A DNA stretch of 64,000 nucleotides from Pseudomonas sp. BP8. Its GTDB lineage: Bacteria; Pseudomonadota; Gammaproteobacteria; Pseudomonadales; Pseudomonadaceae. Below, one piece after another: positions 51,530-60,542 of this stretch (within the stretch, counting starts at the first letter, position 1; each line of letters begins with the position of its first letter). The DNA lies in NCBI RefSeq assembly GCF_017875955.1, contig NZ_JAGINK010000001.1, positions 873,001 through 937,000 on the forward strand. Reading direction: 5' to 3'. The translations under genes and the position numbers were made by a program. The notes beneath the pieces are model-generated. The model did not search any database and had not been told where the DNA came from. It was given only the letters and a program-made list of their open reading frames with translations.

Positions 51530-52858
51530 TCAGTCGCCCTTGGTGATGTTCAGACCTTTGAGCAGGCTCAGGGCCTGGCTCAACTGGAAGTCATCGTCCT
51601 GTGGTCGATCCTTGCGCTTGCTGCTGCCGGTCGGGCGGTCGGCGCCGCCGTTGCCGTTGCCCAGGTGGCCCTGCAGGTCGGCTTCCTTGAAGTTCTCGGT
51701 GTCGGCTTCGGCAGTGAGCTTGGCCGGGCGCACTTCGATGTCCGGGACGATGCCCTGAGCCTGGATCGAGCGGCCATTGGGGGTGAAGTACAGCGCGGTG
51801 GTGAGTTTCAGGGCGCGGTCGTTGGCCAGCGGCAGGACGGTTTGCACCGAGCCCTTGCCGAAGCTGTCGGTGCCCATCAGGACGCCACGTTTCTGATCCT
51901 GCAGGGCGCCAGCGACGATCTCCGACGCGGAGGCGCTGCCGCCGTTGATCAGCACGACCAGCGGCACGCCCTCGCTGGCGTCGGCGGCGTTGGCCGAGAA
52001 GCGCAGCTCGGAGTTGGCGATGCGGCCTTTGGTGTAGACGATCAGGCCCTTGGTCAGGAAGTGGTCGGCCACTTCCACGGCTGACTGCAGCACGCCGCCG
52101 GGGTTGTTGCGCAGGTCCAGCACCACGCCGCGCAGCTTCTTGCCGTTGTCCTTGCGCAGCTTGGCCAGGGCCTTGCCCACTTCGTCGCCGGTCTTGACCT
52201 GGAACTGGGTAATGCGGATGTAGCCATAGTTGTTTTCGAGCAACTGGCTCTTCACGCTCTTGACCTGAATCACCGCACGGGCGAGGGTCACGTCGAACGG
52301 CGTGCCGCCGTCACGGACAAGGGTCAGGGTGATCTTTTCGCCGATCTTGCCGCGCATCTTGTCGACCGCTTCGGTCATGCTCTGGCCACGGGTCGGCGCG
52401 CCGTTGATCTTGACGATCAGGTCGCCGGCTTCGATGCCGGCGCGAGAGGCCGGGGTGTCGTCGATCGGCGACACCACCTTGACGAAGCCATCTTCCTGGC
52501 CGACTTCGATCCCCAGCCCGCCAAATTCGCCGCTGGTGCTTTCCTGCAGCTCCTGGAAGTCTTCCGGGCCGAGGTAGGCCGAGTGCGGATCAAGGTTGCT
52601 GAGCATGCCCTTGATGGCGTTTTCCAGCAGGGTCTTGTCGTCTACCGGCTCGACATAGGCGGCCTTGATCCGGTCCATGACCTCGGCAAAGGTGCGCAGC
52701 TCTTCGAGCGGCAGCGGCGACTTGGCTGTGACCTCGGTGGCTGGCACCGGAGCTGGCGCAGCGGCTGGCTTGGCCGGCTCGGCGGCAAGGGCCAGGGGCG
52801 CGCCGATCGCCAAAGCGACGGTCAGGGCCAGTTGGGTGAGGCGAGGCGAGTGCAGCAT
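51530..52858 (-). CDS. ctpA: Carboxyl-terminal processing protease CtpA (S41 family)
   Basis: The 442-residue periplasmic protease has a signal peptide (ending ALAAEP), a PDZ domain (GGLGIEVGQEDGFVKVVSPIDDTPASRAGIEAGD) and a catalytic S41 domain. The nucleophile lies in NGGSASASEIVAG near residue 310, and the Lys lies in DSFGKGSVQT near 335. In P. aeruginosa the equivalent CtpA, next to the same neighbours, degrades peptidoglycan cross-link hydrolases. The role here is inferred by homology. It lies about 80 bases downstream of envC. Confidence 0.93.
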   Translation of the reverse strand: MLHSPRLTQLALTVALAIGAPLALAAEPAKPAAAPAPVPATEVTAKSPLPLEELRTFAEVMDRIKAAYVEPVDDKTLLENAIKGMLSNLDPHSAYLGPEDFQELQESTSGEFGGLGIEVGQEDGFVKVVSPIDDTPASRAGIEAGDLIVKINGAPTRGQSMTEAVDKMRGKIGEKITLTLVRDGGTPFDVTLARAVIQVKSVKSQLLENNYGYIRITQFQVKTGDEVGKALAKLRKDNGKKLRGVVLDLRNNPGGVLQSAVEVADHFLTKGLIVYTKGRIANSELRFSANAADASEGVPLVVLINGGSASASEIVAGALQDQKRGVLMGTDSFGKGSVQTVLPLANDRALKLTTALYFTPNGRSIQAQGIVPDIEVRPAKLTAEADTENFKEADLQGHLGNGNGGADRPTGSSKRKDRPQDDDFQLSQALSLLKGLNITKGD

Positions 52859-52939
52859 GTCGAACGAACTCCTGATCCTGTTGGCGCTCCCGCAGGAGCA
52901 ACGGTGCAGCCACCGTAAACCGTAAAAGGTAAAAAATGC

Positions 52940-54232
52940 CTAGCCACGACACCATTGCGCCGGGTCGCTGGGGCGGCCCTGCTGGCGAATGGCAAAGTAC
53001 AAGCCTGCGCTTTCCTGGCCACCGCTGTCACCCACGGTGGAGATCGCTTCGCCGGCCTTGACCACGTCACCGGCGTTCTTGAGCAGGCTCTGGTTGTGGC
53101 CGTACAGGCTCAGGTAACCATTACCATGGTCGAGAATGACCAGAAGTCCAGCGCCGCGCAACCAGTCGGCAAACACCACGCGACCGCCGTGCACGGCGCG
53201 AACCTGGGTGCCGGTGCTGGCGCTGATCATCACCCCATCCCACTTGGCCCGGGCATCGCCACCGCGTGCATCGCCGAAGCGTGCCAGCAGTCGACCATTG
53301 ACCGGCCATGGAAGTTTGCCCCGTGCAGCAGAAAAAGCCCCGCCATAGTTGGCGCCCTCGCCGGACACCATCGGCCCGAGGGTGGTCAGGGCCTTTTTCT
53401 TGGGCGGCTCGGCTTCGTTGCGGGCGGCGGCGGCCAGGGCTTCCTGTTGCCGGCGCTTTTGCGCTTCCTGCTGGGCCAGCAAGGCCTTCTGCCGGGCTTC
53501 TTCGGCTTCGCGGGCCTGGCGCGCCAGGGTCTCCTCGATGGTCTTGAGGACCTTGCCCAGATCGGCCTGGTCCTGCTCGCGGGCCTGCAGCTTCTGGTCG
53601 CGCGCTTTCATGTCGCTGTTGAGTTTGGCCAGTACCTGCTGGCGCTTGCTGCGTTCGCCTTCCAGCGCTTGGCGGCGGCTGTCGAGCTCGCCCTGCTGGG
53701 TCAGCAGTTGGGTCTGCTGGTTGGCGATGTCCTGTTCGACATTGGCCAGCTGGCGCAAGGTTTCGTTGAAGGTACGCAGTTGCTCGAGGCGCGCCTTGCT
53801 CAGGTAATCGTAATAGGTGAGGGTGCGGGCGAATTTCTCAGGGTTTTGCTGGTTGAGCAGCAGCTTGAGGTATTCCTCGCGGCCATTCTGATAGGCCGAG
53901 CGCGCCTGGATGGCGATCAGTCGTTGTTGTTCAACGCGGGCGGACTGGAGTTTTTTTTTCTCGGTATCAAGGCGCTCCAGTTCGCCCTCGGTCTTTTTTA
54001 GTTCTTGTTGCAGGGCCTCCACCTGCTTTTCGAGATTGCCGATGTCGGTCTCGGTGCTCTTGAGGTCTTTTTGCACGCCCGACTTTTCTTCCTGGAGCTT
54101 GCCTAGCACTTTCTTGAGCTCGGCGATGTCCTGGCGGGTGGCGTCCAGTTGTTGCTGGGTCTGCGCACGCTCATCGGCAAAAGCCGGGCTGAGCAGGCAG
54201 GACAGGGCTAGAAGAATCAGGGCGCGGAGCAT
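52940..54232 (-). CDS. envC: Murein hydrolase activator EnvC (degenerate LytM/M23 protein)
   Basis: The 430-residue protein has a signal peptide (MLRALILLALSCLLSPAFA), a long coiled coil (about 20-260, QTQQQLDATRQDIAELKKVLG onward) and a C-terminal LytM domain. In that domain the zinc ligands are lost: KWDG stands where active M23 enzymes have H-x3-D, and LYFAIR where they have HxH. This fits an activator of septal amidases (AmiA/AmiB) rather than an endopeptidase. I start at ATG 54232 to place the signal peptide first. Confidence 0.9.
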   Translation of the reverse strand: MLRALILLALSCLLSPAFADERAQTQQQLDATRQDIAELKKVLGKLQEEKSGVQKDLKSTETDIGNLEKQVEALQQELKKTEGELERLDTEKKKLQSARVEQQRLIAIQARSAYQNGREEYLKLLLNQQNPEKFARTLTYYDYLSKARLEQLRTFNETLRQLANVEQDIANQQTQLLTQQGELDSRRQALEGERSKRQQVLAKLNSDMKARDQKLQAREQDQADLGKVLKTIEETLARQAREAEEARQKALLAQQEAQKRRQQEALAAAARNEAEPPKKKALTTLGPMVSGEGANYGGAFSAARGKLPWPVNGRLLARFGDARGGDARAKWDGVMISASTGTQVRAVHGGRVVFADWLRGAGLLVILDHGNGYLSLYGHNQSLLKNAGDVVKAGEAISTVGDSGGQESAGLYFAIRQQGRPSDPAQWCRG

Positions 54233-54286
54233 GGGGTTGGGCGTACCAGGGATGGAGACTGGCCTAGTATGCCCGCCTGGGCCTGC

Positions 54287-54323
54287 AAAAAAAACGCCTC
54301 GCGGCATCTGCGGCGAGGCGTTT
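54287..54323 (-). terminator. Rho-independent terminator of gpmI
   Basis: On the minus strand AAACGCCTCG / CGAGGCGTTT forms a strong stem followed by eight T. It lies between gpmI and envC, so envC needs its own promoter. Confidence 0.92.
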
Positions 54324-54371
54324 GTCTGGAAAGCCGGTGGAACCGGGGCCGGCAAGCGGCCCCGGCGGCGA

Positions 54372-55907
54372 TCAGGCGTCGATCAGGATCGAGGTGCCCG
54401 TCATCTCGGCGGGCTTTTCCAGGCCCAGCAGTTTCAGCATGGTCGGCGCGACGTCGGCCAGCACGCCGCCCTCACGTACCTTGACCTGGCGCTTGCCGAC
54501 ATAGATGAACGGCACCGGCTCGGTGGTGTGGGCGGTGTGGGCCTGGCCGGTGCACTCGTCTTCCATCTGCTCGACGTTGCCGTGGTCGGCGGTGATCAGC
54601 GCCTCGCCGTCGACCTTGTCCAGTGCTTCGACGATACGCCCGACGCAGGTATCCAGCGCCTCGACGGCCTTGACTGCGGCGTCGAACACGCCGGTGTGAC
54701 CGACCATGTCGCCGTTGGCGTAGTTGACCACGATCACATCGAAGCGCTGCTGCTCGATGGCCTCGACGATGCGGTCGGTGACCTCCGGCGCATTCATTTC
54801 TGGCTGCAGGTCGTAGGTGGCAACTTTTGGCGAAGGAATGAGAATGCGCTCTTCACCCTCGAACGGCTCTTCGCGGCCACCGGAGAAGAAGAACGTCACG
54901 TGGGCGTACTTCTCGGTCTCGGCGATGCGTAGCTGGGTCTTGCCGTTTTTCGCCAGGTACTCGCCGAGCACGTTGTTCAGGCTGGCCGGGGCGAACGCTG
55001 CAGGGGCGGCGATTTTCGCCGAATACTGGGTCAGGCCGATGTAGGCGGCAAGCTTGGGCAGGCGTGCCCGGGGGAACTCGTTGAACTCGGGCTCGACGAA
55101 TACCCGCGACAGCTCGCGGGCACGGTCGGCGCGGAAGTTCATGAAGATCACCGCGTCACCGTCTTCGACCTTGACCGCCTCGCCAATGCGCGTGGCCTTG
55201 ACGAACTCGTCGCTCTCGTCCCGCGCATAAGCGGCTTCGAGACCGGCCACGGCGCTCTCGGCGCTGTAGTCGGCGACCGAGTCGACGATCAGGTTGTAGG
55301 CCGCGCTGACGCGGTCCCAGCGGTTGTCGCGGTCCATCGCGAAGTAGCGGCCGATAATGCTGGCAATGCGCCCCTTGCCGAGTTTGGCGAAGGTCGTGTC
55401 GAGCAGCTCGATCGACGACTGGGCGCTACGCGGCGGCGTGTCGCGGCCGTCGAGGAAGGCGTGCAGGTAGATCTTTTCGGCGCCGCGCTGGGCAGCCAGC
55501 TCGGCCATCGCCACCAGGTGATCCTGGTGGCTGTGCACGCCTCCGTCGGAGAGCAGGCCAAGGATGTGCACGGCCTTGCCGGCGCTGCTGGCTTTGTCCA
55601 CGGCACCGGTCAGGACCGGGTTGGTGAAGAAATCACCGTCGCGGATGGCCTTGGTCACCCGGGTGAAGTCCTGGTACACGACACGCCCGGCCCCGAGGTT
55701 CATGTGGCCGACCTCGGAGTTGCCCATCTGCCCGTCAGGCAGGCCGACATCCATCCCGGAGCCGGAGATCAAGCCATGCGGCTGGGTAGCGCGCAGGCGA
55801 TCATAGACCGGTGTGTTGGCGGCAAAGATGGCGTTGTATTCGGGGCTTTCGCTGTGACCGAAACCATCCAGGATGATCAGGACCAGGGGTTTAGGCGTGC
55901 TCGTCAT
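54372..55907 (-). CDS. gpmI: 2,3-Bisphosphoglycerate-independent phosphoglycerate mutase
   Basis: GpmI interconverts 3- and 2-phosphoglycerate in glycolysis and gluconeogenesis, using two Mn ions and a Ser nucleophile. The 511-residue protein has LIILDGFG, the Ser64 site [17 protein letters not shown], and metal-binding segments ending [10 protein letters not shown] and [12 protein letters not shown]. The start is ATG 55907 ([10 protein letters not shown]); a GTG three codons upstream is less likely. It is divergent from the rhodanese-grxC-secB set. Confidence 0.96.
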   Translation of the reverse strand: MTSTPKPLVLIILDGFGHSESPEYNAIFAANTPVYDRLRATQPHGLISGSGMDVGLPDGQMGNSEVGHMNLGAGRVVYQDFTRVTKAIRDGDFFTNPVLTGAVDKASSAGKAVHILGLLSDGGVHSHQDHLVAMAELAAQRGAEKIYLHAFLDGRDTPPRSAQSSIELLDTTFAKLGKGRIASIIGRYFAMDRDNRWDRVSAAYNLIVDSVADYSAESAVAGLEAAYARDESDEFVKATRIGEAVKVEDGDAVIFMNFRADRARELSRVFVEPEFNEFPRARLPKLAAYIGLTQYSAKIAAPAAFAPASLNNVLGEYLAKNGKTQLRIAETEKYAHVTFFFSGGREEPFEGEERILIPSPKVATYDLQPEMNAPEVTDRIVEAIEQQRFDVIVVNYANGDMVGHTGVFDAAVKAVEALDTCVGRIVEALDKVDGEALITADHGNVEQMEDECTGQAHTAHTTEPVPFIYVGKRQVKVREGGVLADVAPTMLKLLGLEKPAEMTGTSILIDA

Positions 55908-56050
55908 CAATCCCACTCACGGTTGCTAGAAGATGATAAAGACACGCATTTTAGGGCAAATACGCCATCTGGGGCGAAAATTCCTCTGGCTGGTCACGCA
56001 TTGCACTGGTCAGCGCCAATGAAAGCTGTCCTGCTCCCTGGCCAGCGGGC

Positions 56051-56079
56051 TTTGGTGGGCCTTGGGGGCTGTGTATACT
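56051..56079 (+). promoter_or_regulatory. Possible sigma-70 promoter for rhodanese-grxC-secB
   Basis: TATACT at 56074-56079 is preceded by TGTG (near an extended -10). A weak TTTGGT -35 lies 17 bases upstream, about 35 bases before the first start codon. Confidence 0.4.
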
Positions 56080-56112
56080 GGCCGACATTTTCAATCGCCT
56101 GGAACACACCTG

Positions 56113-56526
56113 ATGGTTGCCAACCTGATCACATTTGCCACTAACCACTTCATTCTGGTGGCGATCTTCTTCGTTCTGCTGATCCTGCTGCTGGTCAACG
56201 AAATTCGTCGCGGCGGCCAGAGCCTGAGCAACGGCCAGCTGACTGCCCTGGTCAATGCCGACAAGGCCGTGGTCATCGATATCCGCACCAGCAAGGAGTA
56301 CGCGGCGGGCCACATCGTTGGCGCCCTGAACATCCCGCAGGACAAGCTCATCAGCCGTATGGCCGAGCTGGAGAAGCATAAAGACAAGACCTTGATCCTG
56401 GTCGACAGCATGGGCCAGCAGTCTGGCACCCTCTGCCGTGAACTGCTCAAGGCTGGTTACACCGCTGCCAAGCTCAGTGGTGGCGTTTCCAGCTGGAAAG
56501 CCGATAACCTGCCCCTGGTGAAGTGA
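56113..56526 (+). CDS. Membrane-anchored rhodanese-like protein (YibN-like), catalytic Cys absent
   Basis: The 137-residue protein has one N-terminal membrane helix (FILVAIFFVLLILLLV) and a cytoplasmic rhodanese domain (VVIDIRTSKEYAAGHIVGALNIP). In the active loop, where sulfurtransferases have C-x-x-G-x-R, it reads DSMGQQSG, so Asp stands at the Cys place by hand alignment. It may thus be a binding rather than a sulfur-transfer module. I start at ATG 56113, which places the helix at the N-terminus. grxC follows after one base, and secB is third, the conserved order. Confidence 0.88.
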   Translation: MVANLITFATNHFILVAIFFVLLILLLVNEIRRGGQSLSNGQLTALVNADKAVVIDIRTSKEYAAGHIVGALNIPQDKLISRMAELEKHKDKTLILVDSMGQQSGTLCRELLKAGYTAAKLSGGVSSWKADNLPLVK

Positions 56527-56527
56527 T

Positions 56528-56779
56528 ATGAAGGTCATCGTATATTCCAGCGACTATTGCCCCTACTGCATGCGCGCCAAGTACCTGCTCGAGAGCAAGG
56601 GCGTGGCGTTCGAGGAAATCAAGGTCGACGGCAAGCCTCAGGTTCGCGCCGAAATGAGCCAGAAGGCCGGCCGCACCTCGGTGCCGCAGATCTGGATCGG
56701 CACTACCCATGTCGGTGGTTGCGATGACCTCTACGCCCTTGAGCGGGCGGGCAAGCTCGATAGCCTCCTCAAGGCCTGA
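56528..56779 (+). CDS. grxC: Glutaredoxin 3
   Basis: The 83-residue protein is a class I dithiol glutaredoxin with the active site CPYC (Cys11 and Cys14). It has the cis-Pro segment RTSVPQIWIG and the glutathione-binding GGCDDLYAL. It reduces disulfides with glutathione in the cytoplasm. It starts one base after the rhodanese stop (tgATATGA junction) and precedes secB by 39 bases, so the three form an operon. Confidence 0.95.
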   Translation: MKVIVYSSDYCPYCMRAKYLLESKGVAFEEIKVDGKPQVRAEMSQKAGRTSVPQIWIGTTHVGGCDDLYALERAGKLDSLLKA

Positions 56780-56818
56780 TTTTCAGCGCTGATAAAACCA
56801 TTAGGAAAAGGATCTGCC

Positions 56819-57310
56819 ATGACTGACCAACAGAACAACGGCGCCGCCGCCACCGATGAAACCGCACCGCAATTCTCCATGCAGCGCATTTATGTGCGCG
56901 ACCTGTCGTTCGAAGCACCGAAGAGCCCGCAGATCTTCCGCCAGCAGTGGGAGCCGGCTGTTTCGCTGGACCTGAACACGCGCCAGAAGGCCCTGGAAGG
57001 TGACTTCCATGAAGTCGTGCTGACCCTGTCGGTGACCGTCAAGAACGGTGACGAGGTTGCCTTCATTGCCGAAGTGCAGCAGGCCGGTATCTTCCTGATC
57101 AAGAACCTCGACGCTTCGTCGATGAGCCACACCCTGGGTGCGTTCTGCCCGAACATTCTGTTCCCGTACGCGCGTGAGACTCTGGACAGCCTGGTTACCC
57201 GTGGCTCGTTCCCGGCACTGATGCTGTCGCCTGTCAACTTCGATGCTCTGTACGCGCAAGAGATGGAGCGTATGCAGGCTGCTGGCGAAGCTGCACCTTC
57301 GCTGCAGTAA
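56819..57310 (+). CDS. secB: Protein-export chaperone SecB
   Basis: SecB binds unfolded secretory proteins as a tetramer and hands them to SecA. The 163-residue protein has the family core [19 protein letters not shown], the acidic strands, and [36 protein letters not shown]. It starts at ATG 56819 after an AGGAAAAGGA ribosome site and ends at a strong terminator. Confidence 0.97.
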   Translation: MTDQQNNGAAATDETAPQFSMQRIYVRDLSFEAPKSPQIFRQQWEPAVSLDLNTRQKALEGDFHEVVLTLSVTVKNGDEVAFIAEVQQAGIFLIKNLDASSMSHTLGAFCPNILFPYARETLDSLVTRGSFPALMLSPVNFDALYAQEMERMQAAGEAAPSLQ

Positions 57311-57327
57311 GCCTTGCTGCGAGGCAT

Positions 57328-57356
57328 AAAAAAGCGCTCTCAGGAGCGCTTTTTTT
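57328..57356 (+). terminator. Rho-independent terminator of secB
   Basis: AAAAAGCGCTC / GAGCGCTTTTT stem with a seven-T run, 18 bases after the secB stop; nearly symmetrical, so it could also act on the other strand. Confidence 0.93.
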
Positions 57357-57360
57357 GTTC

Positions 57361-57803
57361 TTCACGGATTGATGGGGAGATGAACTGCTGGCTTGGCTGG
57401 TCGGCTTAGGCATTGAGGGCTTATCCATTCGCTGTGGTGGCGCCATTGGCCCCTTCCGCCCTTACGGCCAGGCATTTCAAAGTGTTCCGAAATTGCGCTT
57501 GGCCTGAGCTCGCCGGGGCCGCTACGCAGCCCTTTCGCGACACAAGGCCCCACAAGATGGCGTTTGTCCAATTTTTGTTCAGCGCGCGAAAAGCACTGCC
57601 CGGCGCGGTCCATGTGGGAGCGGCCTTGTGTCGCGAAAGGGCTGCGCAGCAGCCCCGGCATACCAAAGTCATACACAAGTTCAAAAGACTTTGAAATGCC
57701 TGGCCGTAAGGGCAGAAGGGGCCAGAAAAGTCACCCCATCAAATGGATAAGCCCCCAACCTGCAAGCCCCAGAACCAGTTCCTACTCACCGCCAATCCGT
57801 GAA
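57361..57803. repeat. About 440-bp nested imperfect palindrome with a REP core
   Basis: The outer arms 57361-57483 and 57688-57803 are inverted copies of each other. They begin TTCACGGATTG and end CAATCCGTGAA, share GGGCTTATCC/GGATAAGCCC, and share CTTACGGCCAGGCATTTCAA with its complement. Inside lies a REP pair (57513-57549 and 57622-57658, TTTCGCGACACAAGGCC and its complement) around a unique centre. The segment fills the convergent secB-trmL gap and has no plausible gene. It looks like a compound mobile or folded element built on REP units. Confidence 0.8.
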
Positions 57804-57853
57804 CAACCTTTTTGTGGGCGAGTACGAGGTAGCCGAGGTGCCAGCACCGCCCC

Positions 57854-58309
57854 TCAGGCAAACCCCTGCTGACGCCACGCCTCATACACCGTCACCGCCA
57901 CCGTATTGGACAGGTTCAGGCTACGGCAGCCAGGCCGCATCGGCAGCCGCAGCTTCTGCTCCGCCGGCAGGCTGTCCAGCACCTCGGCCGGCAACCCGCG
58001 GCTCTCAGGGCCGAACAGGAACGCATCCCCCGGCTGATAAGCCACTTCATGGAACGGGTGCGAACCCTTGGTAGTAAAAGCAAACAGACGCGGCTGGCCG
58101 AGGCTCTCCAGGCATCCGGCCAGGCTCTCGTGACGCTTGAGCGTGGCATACTCATGGTAATCCAGCCCTGCCCGGCGCAGGCGCTTGTCGTCCAGCTCGA
58201 AGCCGATCGGCTCGATCAGGTGCAGGTCGCAGCCACTGTTGGCACAGAGGCGGATGATGTTGCCGGTATTCGGCGGAATTTCTGGTTGAAAAAGGATGAC
58301 GTGAAACAT
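57854..58309 (-). CDS. trmL: tRNA (cytidine/uridine-34 2'-O)-methyltransferase
   Basis: TrmL methylates the 2'-OH of the wobble base in tRNA-Leu isoacceptors using S-adenosylmethionine. The 151-residue SPOUT protein has the N-terminal [24 protein letters not shown], the mid [11 protein letters not shown] and the knot segment [28 protein letters not shown]. The start ATG 58309 has GGAG six bases upstream. Its start codon overlaps that of the divergent gene by two bases. Confidence 0.95.
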   Translation of the reverse strand: MFHVILFQPEIPPNTGNIIRLCANSGCDLHLIEPIGFELDDKRLRRAGLDYHEYATLKRHESLAGCLESLGQPRLFAFTTKGSHPFHEVAYQPGDAFLFGPESRGLPAEVLDSLPAEQKLRLPMRPGCRSLNLSNTVAVTVYEAWRQQGFA

Positions 58310-58745
58310 GCACGGCTCCAAGCATGAAGATGACGGGCATTCTACCCCCGAACCCGACCTGCGTTCGAAGGCCTTCCCGCGGGTGATGTTTTCGCTGGCC
58401 ATCGTGGGCGTGATGGTCGGCCTGATGATCGGCCGCCTGACCGCCCCTGAAGAGCGCGTGCTCGAGCAGGTCGAGGTGGTTCAGGATGGCCTCGACCTGT
58501 GGTTCAACGAAGAACCCAAGCTGCATGGCGAGAATGTCCAAGGGACGGTTGCGCTGGTGTTCCAGGCTACAGGCAGGGCGCAGCGGGGCCAATTGATGTT
58601 GCAGGGCAAGCCGGTCGGCTGGCGCTTGCAGAAGAGCGAGGAAGGGTTGTTGTTGACCGTGGTTGCCGCGCGTCCCCTGCACGGCGACTGGGCCGGTGCA
58701 GAGGACGATGGGCGTTGGCGAGTGCAGGTGAGGTTGCACGAATAA
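58308..58745 (+). CDS. Hypothetical single-pass membrane protein
   Basis: I do not recognise a named family. The 145-residue protein has a charged N-terminus, one membrane helix at about 27-42 ([16 protein letters not shown]) and an outer domain of alternating strands ([24 protein letters not shown]). Its sequence character is that of a conserved Pseudomonas gene. The start ATG 58308 has AGGA eleven bases upstream; an inner ATG at 58386 would begin at the helix. It is head-to-head with trmL, sharing two bases. The last codons and stop lie at the edge of a direct repeat. Confidence 0.65.
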   Translation: MHGSKHEDDGHSTPEPDLRSKAFPRVMFSLAIVGVMVGLMIGRLTAPEERVLEQVEVVQDGLDLWFNEEPKLHGENVQGTVALVFQATGRAQRGQLMLQGKPVGWRLQKSEEGLLLTVVAARPLHGDWAGAEDDGRWRVQVRLHE

Positions 58746-58905
58746 AAGAGGGGATTCCCGGCCTGCCTGTACCGAGGTCCCCAGAACCGGAGCGTCTGCT
58801 TATGGCGATGGGCCGCAAGACGACGCTTGGTATTTGCCTGTGCAGCAAGCCGCACGAATAAAAGAGGGGAATTCCCGGCCTTGCCTGTACCGAGGTCCCC
58901 GAAAC
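58736..58905. repeat. Direct repeat (two copies, 116-base offset) covering the 3' end of the small membrane protein gene
   Basis: GCACGAATAAAAGAGGGG from 58736 recurs from 58852. Both copies go on with TTCCCGGCC-TGCCTGTACCGAGGTCCCC and differ by a few bases. Copy one contains the stop codon of the small gene. The rest of the gap to ntrC (58906-59052) shows no gene. Confidence 0.8.
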
Positions 58906-59052
58906 TGGATGTATTAGATATTGCAGGTGTCGTGCCAGTTTCGCAGGGGCCGGAAACATTGCGTTTCAAGGCGTTTTTGCCAGGTTTTGAGGGGGTTTGT
59001 GCCTTGGGGCAGTGCACGCGGCACAGAATCGGTGCACCGAGATCGAAAATGC

Positions 59053-59075
59053 TTGGGGCCGCAAAGCGGCCCCAA
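59053..59075 (-). terminator. Terminator-like hairpin after ntrC
   Basis: Perfect stem TTGGGGCCGC / GCGGCCCCAA with an AAA loop, 31 bases after the ntrC stop. On the minus strand a modest T-rich tail (ATTTTC) follows. Confidence 0.7.
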
Positions 59076-59105
59076 AGTGTCTGGATTCAGTGCATCAGGC
59101 CTGGA

Positions 59106-60542
59106 TCAATGCTCATCCCCGTCATCATCATCCCCACCATCGACCTTCATCCCCAGCTCCTTGATCTTGCGGGTCAGGGTATTACGCCCCCAGCCCAGCA
59201 ACACCGCGGCATCACGCCGACGCCCAGCAGTGTGCTTGAGGGCTGTCTCGATCATGATCCGCTCAAAACTGGGCACGGCGCTGTCGAGCAGGTTCGACTG
59301 ACCGCGGGCCAACGCCTGGTCTGCCCACTGGCGTAGTGCCTGCTCCCAGTTGGTCACCGGCGCAGCGTCTTGTGGCAGGTTGAGCAGCTCGGGTGGCAAG
59401 TCGCCGATCAGTACTTCCCGGCTGGAAGCCATGACAGTGATCCAGCGGCACGTGTTTTCCAGCTGACGCACGTTGCCCGGCCAGGGCAGGTTGCGGATGA
59501 ACTCTTCAGTCTCCGGCTTGAGCAGCTTGGGCTCGACTGCCAGCTCCTGCGCGGCGCGTCCGAGGAAGTGCCGGGCCAGGGTCGGGATGTCTTCGCGCCG
59601 ATCAGACAGACGCGGGATATGAATGCGAATGACATTGAGGCGGTGGAACAAATCCTCACGGAATTTGCCGGCCTGTACCAGCGTTTCCAGGTTCTGGTGC
59701 GTCGCGGCGATGATCCGCACGTCGACCTTGACCGGCACATGGCCGCCCACCCGATAGAACTCGCCATCGGCCAGTACCCGCAGCAGACGCGTCTGGGTGT
59801 CGGCCGGCATGTCGCCGATCTCGTCGAGGAACAGCGTACCCCCATCGGCCTGCTCGAATCGACCACGGCGCAGGTTGGCCGCGCCCGTAAAGGCCCCCTT
59901 TTCATGGCCGAACAGCTCGGACTCCATCAAATCCTTGGGGATCGCCGCCATGTTCAACGCGATAAACGGCGACGCCGCCCGCGGGCTGTGGCGATGCAAG
60001 GCGTGCGCGACCAGCTCTTTACCGGTACCCGACTCACCGTTGATCAGCACGGTGATGTTGGAATGGCTAAGCCGGCCAATTGCGCGAAACACCTCTTGCA
60101 TCGCCGGCGCTTCGCCGATGATTTCCGGAGTGCGAGTCAGCGTCGGCGGTACATCCAGGCCTTGTTGCTCCTGGGCATGCTGGTTGGCGCGCTTGACCAG
60201 CGAGACGGCCTCGTCAACGTCGAACGGCTTGGGCAGGTATTCGAAAGCCCCGCCCTGATAGGACGCCACGGCGCTGTCGAGGTCGGAGTGGGCGGTCATG
60301 ATGATGACCGGCAAGCGCGGATGCTGCTCGCGGATCTGCGCGAGCAGGTCGAGGCCACTGGCGCCGGGCATGCGGATATCGGAAATGATCACGTCCGGTT
60401 GCTGCCGAGCCAGGCGGCCCATGACGCCGTCGGCGCTGTCGAAGCTCTGGGTGGTCATGCCCTCCTGTTGCAGGGCCTTTTCCAGTACCCAGCGGATAGA
60501 GCGATCATCGTCGACGATCCAGACGGTTTCACTTCGGCTCAT
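59106..60542 (-). CDS. ntrC: Nitrogen regulation response regulator NtrC
   Basis: NtrC activates sigma-54 promoters under nitrogen limitation. The 478-residue protein has a receiver domain with Asp55 (VIISDIRMPG) and an AAA+ domain with GESGTGKE, the sigma-54-contacting GAFTGA and DEIGDMP. A Fis-type helix-turn-helix near the end (AGRRRDAAVLLGWGRNTLTRKIKEL) binds DNA. The start ATG 60542 overlaps the ntrB stop by one base (TAATG), so the two are translationally coupled. Confidence 0.97.
   Translation of the reverse strand: MSRSETVWIVDDDRSIRWVLEKALQQEGMTTQSFDSADGVMGRLARQQPDVIISDIRMPGASGLDLLAQIREQHPRLPVIIMTAHSDLDSAVASYQGGAFEYLPKPFDVDEAVSLVKRANQHAQEQQGLDVPPTLTRTPEIIGEAPAMQEVFRAIGRLSHSNITVLINGESGTGKELVAHALHRHSPRAASPFIALNMAAIPKDLMESELFGHEKGAFTGAANLRRGRFEQADGGTLFLDEIGDMPADTQTRLLRVLADGEFYRVGGHVPVKVDVRIIAATHQNLETLVQAGKFREDLFHRLNVIRIHIPRLSDRREDIPTLARHFLGRAAQELAVEPKLLKPETEEFIRNLPWPGNVRQLENTCRWITVMASSREVLIGDLPPELLNLPQDAAPVTNWEQALRQWADQALARGQSNLLDSAVPSFERIMIETALKHTAGRRRDAAVLLGWGRNTLTRKIKELGMKVDGGDDDDGDEH

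Noticed and set aside
57421..57694. Small open frames in the secB-trmL gap
   Set aside because: They lie in REP and palindrome arms, differ in frame between arms, and have no ribosome sites.
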